Of a DNA stretch of 64,000 bases, positions 11,088 through 24,390 are shown piece after piece (position 1 is the first letter of the stretch; each line of letters begins with the position of its first letter). Location of the stretch: positions 228,576 through 292,575 of the forward strand of contig PCDI01000015.1 in the NCBI GenBank assembly GCA_002778195.1. The letters run 5' to 3'. This DNA comes from Raffaelea ambrosiae. Its lineage: Eukaryota; Ascomycota; Sordariomycetes; Ophiostomatales; Ophiostomataceae. The notes beneath the pieces were generated by a model. That model was given only the letters and a program-made list of their open reading frames with translations, ran no database searches and was not told the DNA's origin. The translations under genes were made by a program, and so were the position numbers.

Positions 11088-13093
11088 AAGCCACCAGAGC
11101 TTTGTAAATGACAAGTGGTTTATATCGTGTCTGAAGCTACTGGCCGTGGTAGTTTCCGTTGAAACCTAATAGATGGATATGTTGAATAGGTAAGCGGTTG
11201 GATACAAGTGATCCCAATTGTCACCTGTGCGCAGCGGGGTTTTGAAATAAGCATTATCTCACATCACTCATTTTGGTAGCAGTAATTTGGTGGCCATTTG
11301 ATTGATTATTTTACTGTACATTCATTCCAGCTTTGTATACATTTATTCATACCAAAAATCAAATAAAAAATTTACGAACAAAAGCAAAGTAGTTATTAAA
11401 CCTGATAATCTCAGAAACTAAAAACCAATATTTCCATAATGCACTGTCCTCAAAGGTACAAACACTCATTTCGTGATGAGAGCACCACACTTGGAGCATT
11501 CGACCTTGTAGGTGAGCCGAGACATGTGGTGAGCAGCGACAATCGATTCGTTTGTGGCACTCATGGCACAGGTGCTGGAAGTTTGCTTCTGTGGGGGATC
11601 ACAGACAATCAACAATTGGAAGAAGTTGTCAAGATGTCCTTCTTTGGAAGATGGGAGTGAACGGGATCTGCCGTGGTTTGGTAGGTTTGAAGTAGACGAT
11701 GGGGGAAGTTGCGAATAGGGTGAACAAAGAAGGCAGTCCTGCACAGACTGATGGAAAGATATCTTTGTAAACGACAAACCGTGCTCTGCGATCCAGGCTT
11801 TGAAATATGCCGCCAATAAGCAAAAGAACACGATCAAACCTATATACATATGCTGGCCAAATCGGTACCATGAAGTCGGCGTCTGCCCGCACATGAGCCA
11901 GAGACAGTGCATCGGCGTCCAACTGAGCCGACTTTGAAGCTCCGGATATACGTATACTAAGACGACGATGCCTAGGATTGATCAAACGAGACTATTCTAC
12001 TTTCAGGCTTGAGTTGGTTCTAGACAACGATAACATCCAAGACGTTACTTCTATAGCCACTCGTGGTCGCCAGATATTATTGCCCGTCAGGCGTTAACAA
12101 CGTCATATCGTCGCTAATTTTACCCACCATTGCCATGAACAACCCCTTTTGGCACAAGAAGGAAGCAGCCGGGTCTTGCGTAATACTTTGTAGAAGGGGC
12201 TTGTGACAAAACGCTTCAAATGCAACCGAGCCTGTATCAAGCAAGACCTTATATATAGCAGAGGCGAATGGTTTAGGTAAGAATATGCAGAACCAGGCAC
12301 AGACGAAAAAAACCCTTTCTGTTTTCAACACAAAGATCGGGCGAACACTTTTTCCTCATTTAACTGATACAGTTGTGGAGTTTTTAACACCAACCTCTTA
12401 CCATAGCCCCCTTATTTGAGGTATGTTTCTCTACTTTCGCGCATAGTCCGGAACATTCACAGTTTGGGCTTCAAAACCGCGTCTTCAAACTAATCATGTC
12501 ACAGGAACGAGCTAGTTTCCCGAAACAACAGCTTAGTCAAGGGCAAAAGATGAACTGTTGTTGGACGCAACAAATAAAGGAAACCGATGTTAACTAAATC
12601 GGGCTGGCAGGACCGTCCGGGTGTGAAGTCAATCAATTACGTCAATTCACCCCAATCTCATCTTGCTAATGTGAGGTATGGAATTGCGGAGTGTAAAAGT
12701 GCGATTGGACAACACGGAGAGGCGTACAGTTTACGAGACAGGGGCTTGGCGATTTACATTGCTTTATAATTGGAATCTCGGACACAGTTCAATACTTTGA
12801 AACAGCTATCTCGCTCATTGGAAGTTCAAGAAAAATAATATCAAAACTATAAACAAAACATTGGGTAAACACAAAGGGTTAGAAAGATTCAAGTCTCTCC
12901 GGTGGTATCAGTTTTTTGGCGTTGTATGTTTTGTGTGAAAAAAAACCACAACGTAGAATAAGTTGAAATAAGAATGGGGAGGTTGGAAGAAGTGAAAGCC
13001 AAAAGAAAAGATATAAAGGAAATAATAGGGAGACAGGCGTCATCCAAGAATGAGAGTGAATGTGCCTTTGTGAGGAATTCAAGAGACGAAGTT

Positions 13094-13127
<34 letters not shown>

Positions 13128-13391
13128 CGAAGGCCAACGAATATGGCCTGAGATCAAGAAATTGTGGCTGAAAAGCACTCGCATCTAACCGAACTCCGCT
13201 GCTGGGAGCTTGGCTGATAATCAAAAAAAAAAGGAAAAAAAAAAAAGAAAATCCCCAGAAAGAAAAAAATTGACAAAGTAGAAGCAAACAGGAAATGGAC
13301 TATTAGGTATTTTTCTTTTAAAAAATTCTTGAAAAATTTCCTCCGTTCTCCTTAATTTTACTCATCCCAAAAATGTGATCAAACCTGACGA
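11088..13391. other. AT-richer intergenic region with doubtful ORFs
   Basis: No confident gene. Two overlapping minus-strand frames (11466-11985) and a 60-residue plus frame (12587-12769, containing ANVRYGIAECKSAIGQHGEA, vaguely TPR-like) could be remnants of coding DNA, but none has a recognisable domain or supporting splice sites. A GA microsatellite lies at 13093-13125. Confidence 0.45.
13093..13125. repeat. (GA)n microsatellite
   Basis: About fifteen consecutive GA dinucleotides with one interruption, in intergenic DNA downstream of MSB1. Confidence 0.85.
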
Positions 13392-16300
13392 TTAACGACG
13401 GGCAGGTGGTGGCGTTCGGTTACCTGGAGCATTCACACCCTCCATATTGCCCGTCAATTCGGCCACACGGGCCTTGATACGCGCAACACGAGACTCGATT
13501 GCTGTGGAATAAGTTAGCATCACGTACAATTTGGGTTGGCGACGTTAGAAAAGTAGGGGAAACATACTCTCTTCGCCGCTAGTGTCCTCATCGGCGTCAT
13601 CCGACTTCTTGATCGGTGCGGCACCGTTTGACAGGTCCAGAGTTTGGCGCTTGGCAGCTCGCTCAGCCGCATTCTTCCGGATCTGAGCCCACCGGTCCTG
13701 TACCTGGGCTGGCTCTTTGGGAGTATCGCCCGGTGCAGTAGAATCCGGCGTTGGCGACGCCGGAGACCTTTGCCGCGCAATGGGTGGCGGAACAGCATCC
13801 TCAGCGTCAGAGTCATCCGGAACAAACGCAGGCTGGTCCGCGAGGGGACCCTGGTCAAAGCGAGAGAATTCGCGGTCGGCTTCACGCGCCTCCCTAGTGT
13901 CAACACGAGAAAGAGAGTTGACAGATGCGTTGTATGCCGGCTCCCGGGCGAAGGATCTCTTGGGTGTTTCGACAGGGGCGCTCTTGTGGTATGGGGCAGG
14001 CGCCACAGCAGGGGACCGAGATGGGCCAGTTGAGGCCTTGGTCGGGGGGACAAAGGCCGGCACCGGCTTTGGCAATTCCCGCGTAGCACGGGTAGTGGCA
14101 GGAGCCACAGGAGCGGCAGGGGCCTCGGGGGCCACTGGAGCCACTGGAGCCACAAGAGCCACAGGAGCCACAGGAGCCACCGGAGCCGACGGCACAGCGA
14201 CCGCCGACTGATAGGATGTTTCGTCAGATTTACGCCGGCGATCAGACCTGTCAACAGTCAATGCTGCGCCAGCCACGGTCGCGGCTGTAGCAGCCGTGGC
14301 AGCAGCGGCCGATGGACCAACGGACGCCTGAGCAACCGATGCAACCGATGCTGCCGACGACTTGGTAGCTTCTGGCTGAGTAGACTCGTCGGCCGCGAGC
14401 ATAGCATTGACGTTCGTAGCAGCGTTGTCCGGCAGCTTGGAGTGGCGGTTCTTGCGGTTGAAGAGCTTACGGAAGCCCGTTGAAGCTGACGGGGGCGCTG
14501 AGCGGTCCTTCTCTTTCTCAGCACCTTTGCCGTCCTTGTGCAACCGGTTGCTGCCCTTTTTGCTATCCGGGCTGTTGTCCTGGACTGGGGTCGGCGACAG
14601 GCCAGAATCGTGAGCAGAGTCGATGCTCTTGTGCTTGTCCTTCGGCGGTACCGCGGGGGAGGTGCTGCCCGAGGGGCCAGAACGTTCAGCAGGAAGAGCG
14701 CTTTCGGGCTCCGCAACGTCCTTCTCCGTAATGTTGAGAATGTCCGCTCGGGAGATGGGCGTGTAGTCTGACGCTGCAGACATGGCCGGGGCAGTAGCCG
14801 AAGCTGCCAGCTGAGACGGCGGAGACGGCGGAGACAGTTGAGACGGCTGAGACGGCTGAGACGGCTTAGACTGCTGAGTCGGCTGGGACGGGATAGGCAG
14901 TTCGGGAACGGGCTTCAAAGCAGCCTCGAGCATAGATGGCTTCTCGTGGCCATTCGTCTTCGGTTCGTCACCATTCAGATGCACATCTGGTGTCGATTTA
15001 GACGATGAAGATATGCCCCGAGCCTCCTTGTCGTACCGGCTGGCCCATTTCAGGGCGGGCGATGCCTCGGAGACAATGTTGCTGCTAAAGACACCGCTCA
15101 CGGACCGGTCAGCAGTGGCCATCTCCATGCGTCCGCGCCGCTTTGCCACGGCGGCTTCATTCTGCCGGGCTTCTTCCTCCTTCTCTTTTGCCTGCAGTTG
15201 CTGGGCTGCCGCCTGGATCTTGGCCTGCTGGTCAGGGCCGATGCTTGTCTTGCTACCACCCATCATAGTCCCTGGAACCATCAGATTCTGTCCATGCACG
15301 CTGTGGCTCTGTCCAAGATTCCGGTTGCCGAAGCTTCCCGGCTTGCCTGTAGTTGTGGATTTGCTGCGGGTCAGGCCCTTGCCACGACGGGTCCAGCTGA
15401 AAAGGCTCTTCTTCTCAGCAATATATGCGCCCTGCTCAGGCTCGGCTGCCGCACCCTTGACAACCTCCTCCATCACAAGCCATCGGCCCGTCCGGATGCG
15501 CGTCTCGACGACGGCGCAACGACCGAAGGCCGACTTGCGCGCCGGTGTCTCCTCGGGAGCCATGCTGGCCATCCAGACCCACCAAAACGAGTCGTCGAGG
15601 TCGAAGCGGCTGATACTCGCAAGTTCGCCGGGCTCGAGGGTGCGTTCCGACTCCAGACGCGGCTGGTGCGACTGCGCGCTGTGCTGGCGAGTGACGTTCG
15701 TTGAGAGCGGCGGCAGAGCCTTGTCCGGCGGCAGCAGCATGTTCGTGGGTCCGTTCGAACCGTCGTCGACAAACCCGGTTGAAAGGAAGTCGGCCCAGGA
15801 AGGCGTCGTTGGGCGGCCAAGATCGTCGGCACCCGACAATGGGGTCCTTCTGAGGGTCCTGATGTTGTTGACGCTCCTGGCACGGAGACCCGAATCGCTG
15901 TCGTCGTCGGCCTCTTCCAGAAGCGTGCCGAATCCAATATCTTCGAAGCGCGACCAGGAGGCATCGCGAAGGCTGGTGGAGTGCTTGGAGCTCGAAACGG
16001 CCTTGGTCTGGTTGGCTGAAGAGACCGACTTAAGGACTCTCCGGCACTCATCAGTCAGGGCCTGGATAGGGTCCTCGTATTCGGAGAACTCGCGAAGCAC
16101 ACGGTCCTCGTCGCGGTACTGGAAGTGGCTGCTGCGGCGGAGCAGCGCAAACGGCGTCGGCGACACATTGTCGACAATCATGACCACTTTGTTGGTCGTG
16201 GACTGCAGAAGCGCCGGTTTCTCCGGCGGGTATTCGGTCTCTTGCAGGAGCTTCTGCAGCGACATTGGCAGCATTGCAATGCTGGCGACGCCCTTCTGGG

Positions 16301-17414
16301 GCGAGAGAGTGCGCAGGTAGGCAAAGAACAAATGGCTCGTAGCATCAGCTGCCTTGAGCCACTCCTTGTAGCCGCCCTCGAAGCCATTGCCGGTGTCCTT
16401 GTGCTCAAAGGCCCACCAGGACGCTGTGCGCGACAGTTTGCGACCGCCAAATCCGTTTACCTTGCCATGGGCGGCAATAGCAGCCATGAGGTCGAAGAAG
16501 TCGAAAATGATGCTCGTGCGGGCGGCATTGTCCACGCTGATGGGGATGAACGTCTTGAACGAATCGCGAGCTTCGTTTGAATCTGTGTAGAGAGGCAAGG
16601 GGGAAAGGGTTGATAGTGTAAGTGAGTGTGTATTTTGGTCCTAGTGCTAGTTCGCGCCCAGGGAGCCTCGGCAAATGTAAAAAAAAAGAAAAAAAAGAAG
16701 CCATACCTTGTTCACCAATCTTGAAGAGTTCGTAGGCATCCCAGCCGACCACGCCGCCTTGTAGCCGTGCCCAACACCATTTGATGACGCCAGAGATAAC
16801 CTGAATTGAGCAGCGAGGCACACCGTATTAGCAACACGATCACGATGCAATGGCCGATCGATGCTGGCCAGGGAAAGTTTAGAGTGGACACAACACGGGA
16901 AGAGTAGAAAAACAAGCTCGGCAAGGGAGAGTTTGTGCATACCATAGGTTCTGTCATTCGGAGCTCCTGTTTGAGGGCGTCGCCCGTGAGGGCCGCACTC
17001 GAGTCGAAGAAGTGTCGCACAAATGTGCGAACAGCACTGGGATCGGATGTTGGTCGGAAGGGAAGCAGGAGAAAAGGGATATCCAGAGCTAGGAAGCAGG
17101 AGCAAAGGCCACAGTCAGCAAGGAGTGTCTGTTGGTTGGAAGGAGGGCACCTCTGCACGGAAGAAAGGGACGAGAAGCAAGAAACAAGGAAAAGCAACAA
17201 GAGAGGCAGCCGGCTTACCTCTGGCCTTCAGCTCGGTGGTGCTGAGCTTGATGAGCTCCTGGACCTCCTCGGGGTCGATCGTCTTGCGCGTGTAGGCATC
17301 GTCCCATCGGGGCTTTTGGGGGAGCTGGTGGACGAGGTCTTTGGCGCCGCCATTTTTCTTGGACTTGACCCTCGGCCCGTCCTTGCCCTTGAGGCGGGAG
17401 AAGAAGCTGGGCAT
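13392..17414 (-). CDS. MSB1: MSB1-type morphogenesis protein (RhoGAP-like domain)
   Basis: Five exons (17414-17219, 17088-16943, 16800-16707, 16582-13568, 13501-13392) join in phase to give 1186 residues. The N-terminal 450 residues match the Msb1/Mug8 domain (PF08101): RLKGKDGPRVKSKK, PRWDDAYTRKTIDPEEVQEL, ALDIPFLLLPFRPTSDPSA, GGVVGWDAYELFKIGEQD, then IIFDFFDLMAAIAAHGK and ATSHLFFAYLRTLSPQKG. Msb1 family proteins act at sites of polarised growth with Cdc42/Rho1 signalling and formins; the domain is RhoGAP-like in fold. The rest is low-complexity and probably disordered, with Pro/Ser/Gln repeats (14810-14890) and a Val-Ala-Pro repeat (14085-14200) built from 9-bp DNA units. The final exon encodes IESRVARIKARVAELTGN, likely a short helix. 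Donors are GTAAGC, GTATGC, GTATGG and GTATGT. The start fits the usual MPSFFSRLKG beginning. Confidence 0.92.
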
Positions 17415-20400
17415 GACTCGTTTGTGTGTTTGTCGCCTGTGCCCAAGGGTACAAGAAGGAAGAAGGTGGACTTCAGATCCGGCGTGGTGGTTTGGCGGGC
17501 GATCTGCAGTGGAACGCGGTCAGAAAGGTGCTCAGAGATGAAGAAAGAGAGCACGGGAACTGAAACTGGAAATGCAAAAAAAAGAAGAGCGGAATTAAAT
17601 AGAGCTGTCAAACACGCAAAACACCACGGGAACATTAAAAAAATACAGAACAGCGCGAGAGCGACTGGGATACACGTGTGTGCGCAAAGAATGAAGCGAA
17701 ATGAAGGGGGATGCCAGGTAAAAACCCAGATAGGCAGAGCAAATCCGAATTATGCGATCTTGAGGAACGGGACGGGACAGCGCCGCGACGAAACCCGAGA
17801 AGCGGTATGAGCAGTTTGTAGGTGGCCGTGGCTTACTGTGCTGTCATCTCACCTTTTCAGTCTTCTGGTTGTCGTTGAGGGGTTGCGGACCAACCGTTGG
17901 ATCGCGCTCGTGAAATTTGTCTGAGAAAGAAACCAGGGGTGACAGACAGCTGGAATGAAAGACAGCTGTGAGTTGAAGCGAGAGTAAGAATGTGAGCGAG
18001 GTACGGCACGGACGCAATAAGACGTGTGTGAGGTTGTTGGCTGGAGAAATGAAGTAGGAACAAAGTATAGTAGAGGAGAGAAAGATTACATGCCACACGC
18101 GAAGTGGTCGTGAGAGGGAAGAGAAGGGGAGAGGGGGGGGGGGGCAGAAAAGAGGCGTGCAGCAGTATAGAAGGCAAGGGTATCGAAACGCGCAGAGACA
18201 CGGCTCAAAAGGCAAAATAGCGAAGAAAATAGACGGGGGCAGGGCGCGTTACTAGGAGGCTGTAAGTAAACATCCGACTTGAGGTCGGGGAAAAAAAAGA
18301 AAGAAAGAAGAAATAGAGGCTGGCCGGAGCGTGTTTGGGGGGTGGTCAAACAGGAGAGGAGGAGAATAGACAGGAAGAAGAAAGAAAAAAGAAGCGAAAA
18401 TCCGAGGAGCAGAACCAAAAGAAAAAAAAAAGCAAAGTTGATTGCAAAATAGGAGAGAGCGAAACAAGAAAACAAAAATACAAAAGGGCAGCCGCTGCCC
18501 CCAATTCCCGCCTGCTTTCGCTGGAGTCGCTCTTTCCTCATTTTCGCATCCTGCCAGGGGGGGTTGGACCCAAATGGCCTGGATGGGAGATGGGCAAGGG
18601 TTGACTAAGGGAGCCAGAAGAAGACAGGAAGGGGGCGTGCGGAGGGAGGGGGAGGAAGAAACACGATAGGGGAGGGGGGCGTGTGCGCAGCAAAGGGCTG
18701 TACCGTAGGCAGGTACCTACAACGCTCGCGCCTTCCTTGACAGTTGCTCTGGCAGGCCATCACACCCAAGACTGCGCAGGGGCTTCACCACAAGTCACGC
18801 GCTAACACATTACAAGGTGGTCAAAGCTTCTCGTGAGCTTCCTTGGGAGCCATCGGGAGCCATTGGGAGCCATCCATTGGGAGTCCGGAACTGGCCAGGG
18901 CTGGCCACGACTAGCCAAGGGGGGGGGTGGTCGCTCTGTGACCTCATTTGGGCAGTTTTCGGGGGCTATCAGGGAACGGAGCCCACGGTGGCGGGCAGGT
19001 TCATTTTAACGGTTCGACTTAGAGCCAAAGCCGATGCAGACGTGGCGAGATACGGTGTACGAACTCGAAGAATGCATTCGTAGTACGAGTATGAAAGAGC
19101 TTCGCGCGGACGACATCGCGCAACCCATCTCGCCCTCTGGTGGCCGCTCTCTAGCGCTCTGCCCATCAATTTTATGCTTTTCGCGCCATTGGCAAATATG
19201 GGACCAGCAGCAAATTGCACCCGGGTCACCAGGCAGGAGCGGCTGCATGGCCCGGGCAGGGAAAGGGGACGAAGGAATTTGCGGAGGGAGTGTTCTCGTT
19301 CTCTGCGTACTACAAAGTACGAGGGGTGTTTCCCTCTCTCTCTCTCTCTTGTCCTCGTCTACGAGTAGTCCAGTCTATTTTTTTTTTTTTTTTTTGTCTT
19401 GTCTGCGGGTGTGTGCCACAAGGCCAGCCAGGAACAGCTCCGCTAAAATTGGAGGAGCAAAAAACCGCGACGATGTGTTGGTGTGTTGCTGCCCCTTTCT
19501 TGCGAGCTGCAACCCCAGGGCTGTTTCGACCTTTTGTTCTTCCCGGTCTTCCTTTCTTCTACGAGCATTTTCGTTTCCCGCATTCTTTTTCGTCTTTTTG
19601 CTTCTCTCTTGCCCAAGGCTTTGAGCTTCAAGTCCCCCATCTCCGCAAGCGGCCGCCTTAGCACCCAACTATCGTTTCGCCCAAGTCGTCCTCATTTTCT
19701 TTTCTCGTCAGCTTCCTTCCACGCCACATGCGTGATGGGCCCAAAACGCCTTGGTCTAGTGCAATAATAATAGGCGGGTGGGAGAAGGGAAAGGCGCAGT
19801 GGAGCCCCGGCGGGAAGGTGAGACGGTCTGCTTTAGGGGCGCCGTTGAAGATTAGGCATTGGAGTATCCAGAATACGTAGGCTGAATCCGCGGGCACCTG
19901 TCCCTGTAAGAGCCCGACAAGACTGTGGGAGAGTATCGCCTCCTCCTGGGCGAGGATCACCCTTTGACCCTACGGTATAACTTGCGTGATATAGCCCATG
20001 GTCGACGGATGAATGGTTTTCGAGCTGCTGGCACGGGAGCCGTTGGAAGTTACCGTCAGGCTCTGCATCCATGCCAAGTACAACGCTGTATCTTTGTATC
20101 TCGCGGACCAAGAAGACTACACATCTCACCCCCCCCCCTTCCCCAACCCGTCTTATAGAGTCCTAGCTATAGGGGTGACGTTCTCGCTCTGGCACCGTGG
20201 ACAGCCGTTCGACACACCGCAAGACCCGGGTCCACTACGAACAGAAAAGACGCCATTAACACGCCAGCTATGAAGACCCAGATGCCGCCAGACCGAGCAG
20301 GCCTTTACATACCCCGTTGTGCTCCTTCTGCAAGTCGTCTGACGAACATCGTGGGTGGGGGAGGGGGTATCCTACATACCAAGTAGTACTATGGTGACTA

Positions 20401-21971
20401 CATAGTATGCACTCGTAGTTAGTGTCTGCGCGCGTGAAATGATGGCATCTCCATGCGAGAGCGTGTCTATGGCCGGCACACAAACGGGGCGCCAGTCTAT
20501 TTTCGACACCATGTCTCTCTTCTAAACCCGTTACACCCTAAATGCTATTAGTAGAGACCGGTGGTCCTCGTGCGTCTTCGTATCGGCGGGCGTGCGTCTC
20601 TTTCTTTTTCAGCTTTTCCCTTTCAGCTTCCGCCAGTGGAGCCGTGCCAATGAGAGAGACAGGATATTCTCATACTACTGCGTCCTTGTATCTCAAACGG
20701 GCACAGAAGAACACAAAAAAGGCCATGCACCATCATGAGAGCCCAAGGTGGTATTAGTTGGTCCTTTGCGCCCCAACCACCACACATGGGCTCAAAGACG
20801 TGCCAACTCACTCTATCACACACGTTCCAAACCACATTTTACGACCGGATCGACTTTTTTCGCCAACCAGGTTGTCGCTGCTGCAATGAGGATCCCGAGA
20901 CTTGCTTTCTTTTGGGGGGACTTTGTCCCTTTGGCCCCCCTCTCATCCTCGCTCTGTTCCCACTTATCGTGCATCTCTCATCTAACATCTACCGTGACAG
21001 ACCCAGTGGTTCGTCAGAATGGTCACATAGCACTGTCCTCTTCTTTGCTTTTTGCTGTCTTTTTTTCTTTTTTCTTTGTTCTTCTTGATTTCTCTCCTGG
21101 CTCGCTAGGAACAATAAGGGGGTGGGTGGTGGGTGGCAGGTCATTCTCCTTTTTTTACCTTTTTTACTGCTTGCTGTGGGCCGGGGTTTTTGCTTTTTTT
21201 TCTGGGTTCGAACGATCTGCAACAGAAAGCAACCTATTCAATGTATGCGCTGGCGAGGGCGCACTCGAAAAGGGATTAAGTCGAGGTGAGAGGATGTGAG
21301 TTCTCAGTCAGAAAGGCTAAAAAAAAAAGGAAGCAAGCGATATTAAAAGCAAACCACACTAGCGGAAGACGGCGCATCCAACCAATCCAACCCGCATCAA
21401 CGTGCAGCCCACCTCTGGCTGACACCACTTGCCTGCCTCATCAGTTAGGCCTGTTAAACCTGCGTTTTCCCCACAAGGCCTGAGCATTCTGTGCTTGGCT
21501 TGTCGGCCGATCGCTTTACTTGCTGGGGCTACAGGGGAGAAGGAGGGGGGGAGACCAACACACTAATTTTATTACGAGCACGCGCGCATACGCAAAGTCC
21601 TGTCGTGTATTGTGCGTTCCCCCCCAGGAGCCAAGCACAGGCAAAAGGACCGGCCCCGATGGATTGGAGCGGATGTTTTCGGTGAGAGCGAAACGTGAGG
21701 CTTCGGAGAAAAGAAAAAACAGGAGCACGAATGAGGTCATTAAAGAGGCCGTGGGTAGCTGAGTCCACAAGGCCACCCCACGAGTCAGAAATGCCTAGTA
21801 AAAAAGGCGGAAAACTTCACAAACAACCGAGTTTCTGGAACACCGGTCTCAACAACACCGCTAAGAAGCTGGAACAAAACAAAGACAAGCGCAAGTACTC
21901 GTACAGTCCCCAAAGTTGCGTGATGTTCATTGATTCATTTATACACGCGCGGACCGGTATTTCAAAGACAA

Positions 21972-22002
<31 letters not shown>

Positions 22003-22999
22003 CGCATATGGTTATATTACAACACATCGATTCGGAAACAGGCACACAGCCACCACACATACAACCCCATTGATTGTGCTGCTACTGCAGTTTACAGTTG
22101 ACGAAACCATCTCTGAATAACAAAAAGATATGCCGCTTGGGCCGAAACATGAAACTGCATGAACAGAAAGGGACACGGCCGCGGCAGACCCGGAAAGACG
22201 TTCAACAAGCGAGGCCAGCGTGGGTGTCTCCCGTTCAATCCCACAGAACCAACAGACCACACATGCCCAAGCAGGCAGACAGACCAAACGGAGGCTGTCC
22301 CATTGAATCCTATTCTCTGGTCGCCTGACAGAGCACAAGAAAATAATAGAGAGTTACCCATGCACCCAAAGTAGCACAGACGGACCTGACAGCAGACAAA
22401 AAAAGCTAATGCTTTGTATGTAACTACGTCACTGCAGCCATTGGTCCAAAGCATGCGCATTCCCTAGTTTTGCTACATACCACTCGTACTCGTAAAACCT
22501 TGTTCACTTTTGACTTACACGCCACATAAATAAAGAAAAGAACTCACTTCCCAGCTCTGAAAATACGAGAGCCAAAACAAAAAAAAAAAAAAGATATTGT
22601 TCATTGTTTTGGCGATGCGAACTAAAGTATAAGCTTTCCAGAGGTAGAGCTTGGTCTGTGTTCCCCCATGACAAAAAGAAAGAATTAGCGCGCTCTCGGC
22701 ATGACTATCTGGGTGTTGCTGTTATGGTTCGCGTAGGACAAACGAAAAATACGGTAGATTACATCTCGCTCTGGTAAAACACAAAAAAAGAAACTAAGCA
22801 AAAGAAAAGAAACCGACAGAAACAGACAGGCAGCACCAGAAAAAACACATATGAGACAGGGGACACACACACATGTGGAGGCAGGCGGGTCGCTATCTCG
22901 CTGGGTCTCTGTCCCCGATCAGATCGATCCCGCAGGCGTGTGTGAGTGTGTGTCTCTCTCTCCAACAGCCAACATGGATCTGTCTGAGATGTATCCCGT
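17415..22999. other. 5.6-kb intergenic region between MSB1 and UNG1
   Basis: No coding sequence is supportable. It should contain the MSB1 promoter and long 5' leader on the left and the UNG1 3' UTR on the right. It is rich in purine tracts and homopolymers (G12 at 18133-18144, T17 near 19379), an AC microsatellite, and copies of the short motifs TACATAGTA (20399) and TACTCGTA/TACGAGTA (19084, 19360, 21896, 22487). Many overlapping short frames on both strands look like chance. Non-coding RNA genes cannot be judged by eye. Confidence 0.55.
21971..21999. repeat. (AC)n microsatellite
   Basis: A run of about fourteen AC dinucleotides in the long intergenic region between MSB1 and UNG1. Confidence 0.85.
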
Positions 23000-24390
23000 C
23001 TATGCCTCCACCTTGGTGGTCTCGGCTGAGGCACCCGGCTCAGCTGGCGCTGCCTCGGCCTTGTCTTGCTTGCCCTCCAACTCGGCTGTGTCTTTCTTCT
23101 CTTCCGCCTTCTCTTCTTCTTCTTTGGCCGCTTCCCCTTTCTTTCCTTCTTTTTCTTCTTCCTTTTCCTCCACCTCCTTCTCCTCTTTCACCTTGTTCTC
23201 CACTTTCCCCTCCTCTTCCACCTTGTTCTTCTCCTCTTTTTTCTGTTCTTCCTTCTTCTTCACGCCCTCAATCGTCGACGTCCCCTCCAACAGACTCCAG
23301 TCGATCTCCCCCACCGATCCATACCGCTTCATCAGCCATGCATTCGCCGTCCGGAAGTGCCCACACTCATAAAACCCCCGATGCGCGCTTAGCGGGCTCG
23401 GGTGCACGCTCCGCAGCACCAGGTGCCGGCTGCTGTCAATCTTGACCACGCGCTTCGCGGCCGGCGAGCCCCATGCCATAAACACGACGCCGTGTGCGCG
23501 GCGCTGCGCCACCAGGTCAATGATCCGCTGCGTAAACTTTTCCCACCCGTGGTTGGAGTGGGAATTGGCGTCGTGGGCCCGGACGGTCAGGCACGTGTTG
23601 AGCATGAGGACGCCGCGCTCGGCCCAGGGCGTGAGCAGGCCGCCCTGGCGGGCCGGCGGCGGCGCAAAGGAGTCGGGGTAGTCGTTCTTGAGGGCGACGT
23701 ACATGTTGCGGAGAGAGGGCGGCGGCGGCGTGGGGGGCTTAACGGAGAAGGCGAGGCCGTGGGCCTGGTTGTCGTTGTGGTAGGGATCCTGGCCGACGAT
23801 GACGACCTTGACCGAGTGGAAAGGCGTATAACGGGACCTATTCGTGTGAGAAGGTGAAAATGACAGGGACGGGAGAGAAGACAAAGAACCGAAGACCAAG
23901 CAAAAATAACAAAAATCAAAAATCAAAAACCAAAAAAAACTCGAGACGGTACACCATCCACCCGCACTCACCATGAATATATATCTTGCGGCGGAGGAAA
24001 GATCTTCTTGCCCGAGTCATACTCGCGCTGCAGGAACCGCTTCAGGTCCAGGAACGACGGCGCCGTCAGGTCGTCCTTGAGCACAGCCAGCCAGCTCGGG
24101 TCGAGCGTGTCGATCTCAAGCTTGAGCAGCCGCTTCTGCTCGTCCGTGAGCTTGGCCACCCACTTGGCCTTGTCGAACTTGGGGGTGGCCGTCGTGGGCA
24201 TGAACGGGGCGGCAGCGGTGCCCGCCGCCGCCTTTGTGCCGTTCATGCCATTTGTGCCGTTTGTTGTGGTTGTCCCGTTTGTCTTTGGTGCCGCAAAAAA
24301 GGACATGAGCGAGCTCTGCTGGTTCTTGGCCTTTTTGGGATCGCCGCCGGCGGCCAGCTCAGCGCCAGCCTTGCGTTTGAGAGAGGCCAT
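23000..24390 (-). CDS. UNG1: Uracil-DNA glycosylase with long charged C-terminal tail
   Basis: Two exons (24390-23972 and 23837-23000, 134-nt intron, GTGAGT donor) give 418 residues. UNG family 1 removes uracil from DNA to start base-excision repair in nucleus and mitochondria. Motif A GQDPYH (catalytic Asp) follows SVKVVIV, and motif B HPSPLSAHRG carries the catalytic His. PTPPPPSLRNMY and FMAWGSPAAKR are also typical. Residues 5-22 contain basic nuclear-localisation-like clusters (KRK, PKKAK), directly followed by a PCNA-interaction box, QSSLMSFF (residues 25-32). The usual family end (YGSVGEIDW) is followed by an extra segment of almost 90 residues made mostly of Lys, Glu and Ala (about 332-418). 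This tail is encoded by a strongly purine-biased strand and is not part of the standard fold. MASLKRKAG is the first Met with nuclear-signal context. Confidence 0.95.

Noticed and set aside
15013..16320. 435-residue plus-strand open frame
   Set aside because: Antisense to the large MSB1 exon; no family resemblance.
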